Shown here: positions 43,801-52,187 of the stretch, piece after piece
How the letters are laid out: every line of letters begins with the position of its first letter
How positions within the stretch are numbered: the stretch's first letter is position 1
Assembly: GCF_040807025.1 (NCBI RefSeq)
Contig: NC_090953.1
Coordinates: forward strand, 488,501 to 552,500
From: Struthio camelus
Taxonomy: Eukaryota; Chordata; Aves; Struthioniformes; Struthionidae
Direction: 5' to 3'
DNA: 64,000 nt
The notes under the pieces: generated by a model
What the model was told of the DNA's origin: nothing
The model's input: the letters and a program-made list of their open reading frames with translations, nothing else
The model's database searches: none
Made by a program: the position numbers and the translations under genes

Positions 43801-46800
43801 TGCTGCAGGTGAGTGCGGGGATCCGATGGGTGGCAAAGGCGAGGAAGGGAACACAGCACGGCATTGTGCAAGAGGCGCTCACTGCCACGCTGGCCCGCAG
43901 AGCATCCGCCGAGCTGGGGAGGAGCGGGAGCAGAGGGTGAGCAGCGAGTTTCTCATCTACGGCACCAGGGCCTCCAAGGACAAGAGCGGAGCCTATCTCT
44001 TCCTGCCTGACGGCGAAGCAAAGGTATGAGGGCCTCGTCCCAGAGCCCAGCTGGCAGCCGTGCCAGGGACCGTGTGACAGTCCTGGAGATGTCAGCCTCA
44101 GCACAGCCCTCCTCCTTTCCCCGCAGCCCTACGCCCCCAAGGACGCCCCAGTGGTGCGGGTGACGGAGGGACCCTTCTTCTCAGAGGTGGCTAGCTACTA
44201 CCAGCACGTCCAGACTGTGGTGCGGCTTTACAACGTGGCAGGTGAGCAGGCGTGAGGCTGCGCGCTCCAGCACAGGCTGCGGGGCTGGTGGCAGTGTGTT
44301 CATGAGGGTGTTTGGGTCTGGAGACAGCGTATCTGTGAGGGTTTTCAGGTCTGGAGGCAGCACGTCCACGGAGGAGGACGTCCCCGGCCCAGGGAGCGCT
44401 GGACGATGCTGCCCATGGGGTCCAGCCCCTCGCTGTCTGCCTGCAGGGGTGGAGGGCCTGTCCCTGGACGTGTCTTGCCTGGTGGACATCCGTGACCATG
44501 TCAACAAGGAGCTGGCCCTGCGCTTCAGCACTGACATCGAGAGCGAGGACATCTTCTTCACAGACCTCAATGGCTTCCAGGTGTGCTGGCAGCCTGGAGG
44601 AGGGAGAGCAGCTGCCCACGTCGGGGACCGCCACTCTGTCCCCAGCACTGGGCACTGCCGGAGCCGCTTCCAGCCCCGACTCCCTTCCCTCGGCAGATTC
44701 AGCCCCGCAGGTACCTGCGGAAGCTGCCGCTGCAGGCCAACTTCTACCCCATGCCAGCCATGGCCTACATCCAGGACACGCAGAGCCGCCTGACCCTGCA
44801 CACAGCCCAGGCCCTGGGGGTGTCCAGCCTCGGCAGTGGTGAGCCAGCCTCATCCGGGGAGCGGGAGGGCTGTGCCCCGGGGCGTCTGTCCGCCAAACCC
44901 GGGGCTGCGGGGCGGCACTCGGCTGGGGGACGCTGGGGAGGAGAGTGCTGCAGGCTGGGCACGGGGCGATCAGGTCCTGCCTGTCTCTGGCGCCGGGGGC
45001 TCCACGGCTGCCTCCAGTCCCGTGGGGGCTTTCGCTGCACAAGGCCTGAGGGGACAGCGGCAAATGGGCTGTGCAGGGCAGGTAGCTTGTGTTAAAGCCC
45101 AGGGGCTCCGGGAATCGCTCTCGGCAGGCCAGCTGGAGGTCATCCTGGACCGGCGCCTCATGCAGGATGACAACCGGGGCCTGGGCCAGGGGCTGAAGGA
45201 CAACAAGCGAACCTGCAACCGGTTCCGCCTCCTCCTGGAGCGCCGCAGCACTGCCAACAAGGTGCGCGGGCCGTGGTGCTGCGGGCACGGGAAGCTGGGC
45301 ACAGCACCGCTCTCCCGGCGAGCCCAGCTGTGCTTCAGGATGGTGTGGGGGGGACGCGTCTGCAGGGAGCTACGAGTCCGTCTGGATGGGGGTCTCCTCT
45401 CCTGCTGTGGTGAGGCCCTGGCAGCCAACACGCTGGCACTGCTCCGTGCGGGGCTGCGCTTCACAGGGCTGGGGCCGCGCCTGGAGCGTGGGGTGTGTGG
45501 GGAGGTGGGACTGTGGAGTGGGGTCTGCCCCGCGGAGCGGGCCGTGGAGCCGCGCTGCCCTCGTAATCACCATGTCTTGTCCCGTCACCTCGTTGCTCTC
45601 GATGCATGCACCATTTCACCCATTCAGAGCTCCAGCTTCTTTTCCAAACTGGCCTCCGCGTTTAAAGCCTTGGGCTTCCCCGGCTTCAGGACTGGCAGCC
45701 CAGAGGTAACGGCCGGCCTGGCCACTGCTGTCTCTCCTCGTCTCGTGCGCTAGCTGCTGGTGACTAGTCTAGCAAGGGCCTGTAGCAGGCTCATAGTCTG
45801 ACTGTAGACGAGCCCAGGGTCCCTGCAGGCTGCCTGGCACGGCAGCCCCCTTACTGTTTGGGCACTGGGGCGGGCAGGATCATGCCTAGGCCAGTGCATA
45901 GCTCTGGGTGCATGGGGATCCCTATGCTGGCTCTGCTGGTGGGCCCCCATCCTCCGAGTGCTGCTGGAGAGGGTGTAAGGTGTGGGAGCCCTGCAGCCCC
46001 TAGCCAGGTGCTGCCCGGCCCTGCAGCTCCCCTCGTGTGCTCTTACCGCTTGCTCTCCGGCAGGTTCAGGACAGCCGCCCGATCAGCTTCCCCTCGCTGC
46101 TGAGCCACATCACCTCCATGCACCTGAATGCCGAGGTCTTGGTCATGCCGGTAGCCCAGGAGAAGCTGGCCCCACCAGCCCTGCGCTCCTTCCTGCCCCT
46201 TTCCACCACCCTACCCTGCGAATTCCACATCCTCAACCTGAGGACGCTGCAGGCGGAGGTGAGCCGTGTTCCTGCGTGCTGCGAGGGGGTAGGCACAGCC
46301 CCGGAGCACGCAGTGCTCTCAGGTGGGTCTCACACTTGCCATCCCTGGCGTTACGCCTCGTGCCGTTGCTCGCTAGCAGGATGACTCACTACCCTCAGTG
46401 GAGGCAGCCCTCATCCTGCACCGCAAAGGCTTCGACTGCAGCCTGGAGGCCAAGAACCTGGGATTTAACTGCACCACCAGCCAGGGCAAGGTAGGACTGG
46501 GCTGCCACCTCCACCCATGGGGCAGGGCAGCCTGGCTGCTGCCTGCCCTAGCCCTGCAGCAGGTCTGGCTGCCAGGCCTGCCTCACGCATCCCTGTGCTC
46601 AGGCTGAGCCAGGATTGAGGCTGGAGGGGCCCCCAAATCCCCTCAGCACTGGCCAGTCGCTGGTCATAGGTCCCACGCTGCAGCTGCTCTGTCCCTTGCC
46701 CAGGCAGGGCTGGAGGATGTTGGTCTCCAAGGCGGGGGGGGGTCTGGAGCCTGGCACAGACGCAGCATCTTGCCACGAGGATGGCAGAGACGGGGCTGGG

Positions 46801-47113
46801 CCAGCGGGGTACCCTGGGTGGCCACGCTGAAAGCCTGCAAGCTGGTGCCGGCGCAGCATGGACGTGGCTGGGTGGGGCGAGCCCCGTGCCTGGCGTCGCG
46901 CTGCCGGGCATCGGGTCCCGCTCACCTGGGCCGCCCACCTTCTCTCTCCTCTCTCCCTAGCTGGCCCTGGGCAGCCTCTTCCAGGGGCTGGAGCTGAGCT
47001 CCCTGCAGCCCACCTCACTGACCTTGATGTACCCGCTGGGCACTGCCCCCAACAGCACCACCGTCCGCCTGGACCCCATGGAAATTGCCACCTTCCGCAT
47101 CCGCCTGGGGTAG
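37897..47113 (+). CDS. MAN2A2: Alpha-mannosidase IIx (complete, 22 constitutive coding exons)
   Basis: Golgi type II membrane glycoside hydrolase (GH38) trimming GlcNAcMan5GlcNAc2 to GlcNAcMan3GlcNAc2, committing N-glycans to the complex type. Exons: 37897-38028, 38228-38482, 38694-38838, 38943-39114, 39951-40078, 40245-40418, 40799-40985, 41078-41255, 41465-41667, 42055-42237, 42413-42527, 42772-42839, 43082-43247, 43572-43808, 43901-44023, 44127-44241, 44447-44580, 44697-44838, 45128-45261, 46064-46258, 46380-46490, 46961-47113; phases join to 1149 aa (human 1150). Short cytosolic N-terminus MKLKKQ, one signal-anchor helix ([19 protein letters not shown]), stem coiled coil ([20 protein letters not shown]), zinc ligands in PHSHNDPGW, nucleophile Asp in [11 protein letters not shown], zinc His in [16 protein letters not shown]2A2 rather than MAN2A1 by position next to FES and by the N-terminus. 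A possible extra in-frame exon is listed separately. Confidence 0.97.
45628..45705 (+). CDS. MAN2A2: Candidate 78-bp cassette exon of MAN2A2
   Basis: Between the exons ending at 45261 and starting at 46064 lies a 78-bp segment with acceptor CCCATTCAG, donor GAG|GTAACG, phase 0 on both sides and no stop. It would insert 26 residues starting [17 protein letters not shown]. The local sequence (about 45560-45705) is much less GC-rich than its surroundings. Human MAN2A2 as I know it goes directly between the flanking exons, so inclusion would be optional. Use in transcripts is not proven. Confidence 0.5.
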
Positions 47114-47300
47114 TGTCTGACGAGGTGGGAGAGGAGCAGACTGGCCGCGCAGCGTGGCAGCAGCTGCTGAGCCCAGCAGCACCAGCGCTGCCCGGAGGGG
47201 CCGGCCCGCAGCCCCACGGCTCAGCACGCAGGCCCAGGGCAGGAGAAGCCGAACTTGCAAAGGCTGTTGCCTTTTTATTTATTAGTCCTTTGTTCTCAGA
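47114..47300 (+). terminator. MAN2A2: MAN2A2 3'UTR and presumed 3' end
   Basis: GC-rich 3'UTR following TAG at 47111-47113, ending in an AT-rich stretch TTTTTATTTATTAG around 47272-47285. No AATAAA or ATTAAA on the plus strand was found here, so a variant signal or a more distal site must be used. The same stretch reads AATAAATAAAAA on the minus strand, but no minus-strand gene is visible to use it. Confidence 0.35.
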
Positions 47301-48600
47301 TAGATTTCAGACTGTGAACTGTTAGAGCAGGGCTGTGCAGAGGCTGCCGGATACTGCCTGAGAGAAGAGGGCAGATACGCTCACGCTGCTCTGACCGGGG
47401 CTGGGCTGGCGGGGGGCAGCAGCCCTGACCTTGCTGCTGCCAGCAGGGAGATGCACAGCTGCCCTGGACTATTGCATGGCTGCCGCAGGAGGATGCCTGC
47501 CCTGGTGTGAGGGGCAGGGGCCCCCGCCAGCGCCTGGGCTCCGGCCGGCCCCCCTGGCGCAGCACCAGGCTGCCAGGAGCCTAGCAGGTCTGGGGCAGCT
47601 GGCCAGGGGGGTGCTGGGAACTGGAGGCGGAGCTGCACCGAGCTCACCTGGAGCTTGTAGGAAACATGAAACCGTTTCCAAGGGCCCTGGTCCCCGTCTG
47701 GTTTGTGCTTCTCCCGCTGCTAACCTGAGGGAGGCGAGAACGGTGCAGCCTGGGGGGGCGGGCAGCTCCCCCGGCTGCCCTAGATGCACCGGGGCAGGTG
47801 CTGAGCTGTGCCCAGCAGCCCGGGGCACACACCAGGTGCGATGGGGACTGCGGGGAGCCGGGCTGAGCCCTGCTCCACTGCGCACCGTGCCTGCCCTGCG
47901 GTGCTCCCCAGGGCTGAGCAGGGTGCCAGGAGCTGGGCGTTTGCGGGCAGTGGGGGGCACGGCTGGCGCAGCCATGTGTGGGGACAGGCAGTACCTGGCG
48001 CTGGCACCCAGTGAGGGGCTGGGGCGCGAGGTTCGTGCCGCCGCTGGAGGCAGGTGACCAGCAGCGCCTGGGCCGGGCTGGTGGCACCGCAGGAGCGGAG
48101 TGGCATGGCGCGGCCAGGCAGGGGCCAGGGGCTGCTGCAGTGCCCGCGCGCGCCGCGCGGCTGGGGCGAGCTCCATCCCAGCTCCCCGCACCAGGGGCTA
48201 GCTGCTCCCCGGGGCCGTAGCCAGCCGGGGTGGGGGGTGCGCGGGCTGAGGGCGCTGCTGTGGGGCTCGGCAGGCCCTGCCCCGCCGGCCGGAGAGGGGA
48301 CGGCGCGAGGCCCCGGCTGGCTGGCAACGCTCCCGAGCCACGAGGGGCTGCGTGTCTGCAGCGCTGCCGGTTGCTGCCCCCGGCGCTCTGGGAGCCGCGT
48401 TGCCAGCAGCATCCTCCCGGTTGCTGTGGGGAGCGCCGGGGCTGCCACCGCCTCCAGCTCCCTGGGGTCTGATTCCTGCAGCAGGGAGGGCAGGCAGGGA
48501 GGCCGTGCCGGCTGTGCCGTGTCTCGGTGTGCCCAGCACAGCCGCCTGCGCAACCAGCACCCCTCGGGCTGGCCTGGCAGCAGGGCCAGGGGATGCTGGG
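47300..48600. other. Intergenic MAN2A2 to SHISAL1-like, no gene recognised
   Basis: GC-rich DNA with no recognisable protein family on either strand. I specifically looked for HDDC3-like HD-domain sequence, because human HDDC3 lies between MAN2A2 and UNC45A on the opposite strand, and saw none. Confidence 0.5.
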
Positions 48601-49348
48601 CACCCTGCGATGGTGGCCCAGGCCGTGGTGCGCAGGCAGGGATGGTGATCCAGGCCATGGTGCGCAGGCGGGGATGGTGGCCCAGGCCGTGGTGCGCAGG
48701 CGGGGATGGTGGCCCAGGCTGTGGTGCACTGGCAGGGATGGTGATCCAGGCCATGGTGCGCAGGCGGGGATGGTGGCCCAGGCCGTGGTGTGCACCCTGC
48801 GATGGTGGCCCAGGCCGTGGTGCACAGGCAGGGATGGTGGCCCAGGCCGTGGTGCACTGGCAGGGATGGTGATCCAGGTCGTGGTGCGCAAGCGGGGATG
48901 GTGGCCCAGGCCGTGGTGCACTGGCAGGGATGGTGATCCAGGCCGTGGTGCGCAGGCGGGGAATGGTGATCCAGGCCATGGGGCGCAGGCGGGGATGGTG
49001 ATCCAGGTCGTGGTGCGCAGGCGGGGATGGTGGCCCAGGTCGTGGTGCGCAAGCGGGGATGGTGGCCCAGGCCGTGGTGCACTGGCAGGGATGGTGATCC
49101 AGGCCGTGGTGCGCAGGCGGGGAATGGTGATCCAGGTCGTGGTGCGCAAGCGGGGATGGTGGCCCAGGCCGTGGTGCACTGGCAGGGATGGTGATCCAGG
49201 CCGTGGTGCGCAGGCGGGGATGGTGATCCAGGCCATGGGGCGCAGGCGGGGATGGTGATCCAGGTCGTGGTGCGCAGGCGGGGATGGTGATCCAGGTCGT
49301 GGTGCACAGGCAGGGATGGTGATCCAGGTCGTGGTGCGCAGGCGGGGC
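48600..49348. repeat. 32-33-bp minisatellite between MAN2A2 and the SHISAL1-like gene
   Basis: About 22 copies of a unit with the core GGGATGGTGATCCAGG followed by CCGTGGTGCGCAGGCG. Units alternate between GTGATCCAG and GTGGCCCAG and between CGCAGGCG and CACTGGCA. Multi-unit blocks are duplicated (about 48890-48970 resembles 49060-49135). It generates the periodic Thr-Trp-Ile and Pro-rich frames seen on the minus strand. Confidence 0.95.
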
Positions 49349-49349
49349 G

Positions 49350-50016
49350 TGCAAGCTCTCTGGGGAGCCTGCGCCGGGCGGCCCTGCGCTGGCGAGCTGG
49401 CAGCCACATGCAGGCAGCAGGCTGGCTGATCTCGCCTGGCCCCTGCACAGACACATTAGTGCAACGAGCAGCTCCGGTGTCCAGCTAATGGAGCAGCTGG
49501 CGGGGGGCCAGGCTGCTCAGTGCGGGGCCCGCTGCCTGCCCAGCCGGGGTGCCCCACCGCCCTGGGGGCTGCTGGCACCGCGGTGTCTCTGCAGCCCGCC
49601 GGTGGCCCAGGACCCTCCGGCCAGGGCCAGCCCTGGCGTCAGCTGCCTTGGCAGGGGCCAGCTCCCAGCTCCCCCGGCCGAGGGCTGCGTGGGGAGGGCC
49701 CTGCCCTGTGCCCCTGCTCGGGTCCGCAGCAGCCGGGTGCCGAAGGGCCAAGATGCCCCAGGAGGGCGACGGGACCCCGCGCCCCGGCTGCGGGGCTGGT
49801 GAAGGAGCCTCCATCCCAGCCTTGGCCCCGAGGAGCTCATTAGTGATGCTCCCGCCTCCCGCTCCCGGTCCCTGCGGAGCAGGGCAGTAAGTGCAGGAGG
49901 CTCTAATGGCTCCAAGAAGCTCTTGATGGGCCGGTGATGGAGGCGGGAGCAGGAGGGGCTGCGGTTTCGCCTCAGACAGCGCTGGGGCTGCCGGTGCCCC
50001 CAGCACGGCCGGGAAG
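49350..50016. other. Region upstream of SHISAL1-like gene
   Basis: No coding exon recognised. A 10-12 bp inverted repeat (CTCCCGCCTCC near 49852 and GGAGGCGGGAG near 49939) could form a hairpin with a loop of about 75 bp. The final 200 bp are moderately GC-rich and could hold the promoter and 5'UTR of the next gene. The ATG context GGGAAGATGC has A at -3. Confidence 0.35.
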
Positions 50017-51081
50017 ATGCTGAGCGGGCTCCTGCTGGGGCTGCTCCTCTCGGCGGCGGCGTGCCCCGGGCTCCTGGGGACAGGTAGGGCCCCGCTCGGT
50101 GCCACGGCCAGGTGCCGTCCCCCGCGGCCTGTCGAGGCGTCGAGGTGGCGTGGGCTCGGCCACGGGAGCTGTGACCCCGCGCCCGGCTGCCCCACGGCGG
50201 CGCGTCAGTGGGGTGAGGCGCGGTGCCACGGGGTGGTGGGGACGGGGAGCACGGGGCCGTCGGGGGGCCGCTCCGCCGGCCGGGGGTTCGCCCCGTCCCT
50301 TCCACCGAGGCTGCGTGCCGGGGGGGGCTGTTTCCCTGCCGTCCGGGCCCGGCGGCGGGCCGGGGGGCAGCGGCGGGGCCGCAGCCCCTCTCCTCCGCGT
50401 TCGCCCTTGGCCAGCGCCGTGGGTCGCGGGCCGCCGCCCCGTCCCCGCCCGTCCCGTCCCGCCCCGCCCTGGCGGGGAGCCGCCGCCCCGCGGAGCGGCC
50501 GGAGCTGAGCCCGGTCCGGGGCGGCTCCGCTCGGGGCTCGGCGCTGCGCGGGGGGGGGGGGGGACCCGCGGCGGGGGGGACCCGCGCGGCCCCGGCCCGG
50601 CTCCCGGGAGCGCGGAGCGCTGGCCGGTGCCGCCAGCGCCCGCCTCGCCCCGGCAGCGGCCGGCGGCAGCCTGCACCTCTGCGAGGGCTACGCGGGCCCC
50701 GACGGGCGCTACCACGCCGGCTTCTACTGCCCGCGGCTCGGCGACCCGGCCGGCCACCGCTACTGCTGCCGGCCCGGCCCGCGCGCCCTCAAGTCCTGCT
50801 GCCCCCGCCCGGCCCCGGAGGCCCCCGCCGGGGCGAACGGCTCCAGCGCGCCGGCCGCCGGCCCGCTCAGGTGGGCGCCGACCCCCGACCCCGACCCCGA
50901 CCCCCGGCCCCGGCCCCGGCCCCGGCCCTGAGCCGCCTCCCCGGCCAGGAACCCGCTGGCGCTGCCCTTCGTGGGGCTCTACGGCCTCCTCGTCCTGCTG
51001 CTCGCGGCCGTCGACCTCCTGCACTTCTGCCGGCTCCAGCGGGGCCGCCCGCCGCCCCCGGCTGCCCGCGCGGAGGGATGA
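50017..51081 (+). CDS. SHISAL1-like single-pass membrane protein (complete, three exons)
   Basis: Exons 50017-50083, 50657-50870 and 50949-51081 join in phase to 137 aa. Residues 1-22 are a Leu/Ala signal peptide. The ectodomain has six Cys in the order C-EGY, YCPRL, YCC, SCC, interrupted by DGRYHAGFYCPRLGD, which closely matches the DHKGRYHFGFHCPRL region of SHISAL1. A single NGS glycosylation sequon follows. The last exon encodes one transmembrane helix (LALPFVGLYGLLVLLLAAVDLL) ending LHFC, again like the SHISAL1 helix, then only about 20 basic/Pro residues, against a much longer tail in SHISAL1. Shisa-type proteins act in the secretory pathway and as receptor auxiliary subunits; the function here is unknown. 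The extreme GC content could explain it being missed in annotations. It occupies the interval of human HDDC3. It is a SHISAL1 relative, not clearly an orthologue. Confidence 0.78.
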
Positions 51082-51279
51082 GCGCCCGGCGCCGCGGCCC
51101 CCTCCCCTCCGCTCCGCTCCGCTGCGGCCGGGGGGCGCCGGGGCACGGCCGGGGCGCCCCCCCGCAGGGCTCGGGGTGCCGGGCCCGGCAGCAGCGGCTG
51201 GCAGCCGCGGGCCCCGGCACGGCGCCTGCTCGAAGGGGCGCGGCGGGCGGGGGGGGGTCGGGGCGGCACCCGCGGGAGC

Positions 51280-51990
51280 GCACCGGGGGCAGCGGGGGCA
51301 CCCAGGGGGATACACGGGGGACAGTGGGGGCACGCTAGGGTGCACTGGCGCACCTGGGGGGGTATATGGGTGACAAAGGGGGCACAGTAGGGTGCACTGG
51401 GGCATCCAGGGGGGTACATGGGGGACAAGGGGGGCACACCAGGGTACACTGGGAACCCCCTTGGGGCACCTGGGGGGACATAGGGGGAACACCAGGGTGC
51501 GATAGGAACACCCCTAGGGGCACGTGGGAGACAATCGGGGCACAGTAGAGTGCAATGGGGGCACCCAGGGGGCACATGGTGGGCACACCAGGGTGCAATG
51601 GGAACATCCTTAGGGGCACACAGGGCACAATGGGAGCACACTAGGGTGCAATGGGGACACCCATGGCGGCACATATGGGGCAATGGGGGAACACGGAGGG
51701 GCAGCGGGAGCACCGAGGGGTGCAATGGGCAGCACCCATAGGGGTATGGGAGCTGTAATGGGGGCACCTATAGGGGTGCGCATGGTGGGTGCAATGGGGA
51801 CATTCAGGGGCATGCATGGGGGGTGCAATGGGGACACCCTTGGAGGCATATGGGGGGTGCAATGGGGACACCCATGGAGGTACATGGGGGCGCACACGGG
51901 GGTGCAATGGGGACACCCTTGGAGGCATATGGGGGGTGCAATGGGGACACCCTTGGAGGCACATGGGGGCGCACACGGAGGCACAAGGCG
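51280..51990. repeat. G-rich minisatellite between SHISAL1-like gene and UNC45A
   Basis: About 20 degenerate copies of a 33-40 bp unit with the core GGGGTGCAATGGGGACACCC followed by TTGGAGGCACATG. The 3' copies (51790-51980) are the most regular. It reaches within 150 bp of the UNC45A promoter elements. Confidence 0.92.
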
Positions 51991-52117
51991 CGCGCAACGG
52001 GGTCGCGGCGGCAGCGCGCGCAGATTGCGCGCACGCGCGCTGCGGCCGGGGCCGGGGCGCCCCCTGGGGGCGCGCGGGGGCGCTGCAGGCTCGAGCCCGC
52101 CCCGCCCCCGGGGACTC

Positions 52118-52187
52118 GTCACGTGACGCGGGGGGGGGCGTTCCGGGTTCCCCGGGCGATCGGCGGTGACGTCACGGGCGCGGCGCG
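52118..52187 (+). promoter_or_regulatory. UNC45A: UNC45A core promoter with CLEAR palindrome and CRE
   Basis: A perfect GTCACGTGAC palindrome at 52118-52127 matches the CLEAR/E-box consensus bound by MiT/TFE factors. A perfect CRE, TGACGTCA, lies at 52167-52174, only 13 bp before the ATG at 52188. The region is CpG-rich and TATA-less. Factor binding is inferred from motif identity only. Confidence 0.6.

Noticed and set aside
47272-47285. AATAAATAAAAA on the minus strand as evidence of a convergent gene
   Set aside because: No minus-strand coding exon, HDDC3-like or otherwise, could be found upstream of it; it more likely belongs to the AT-rich end of the MAN2A2 3'UTR.
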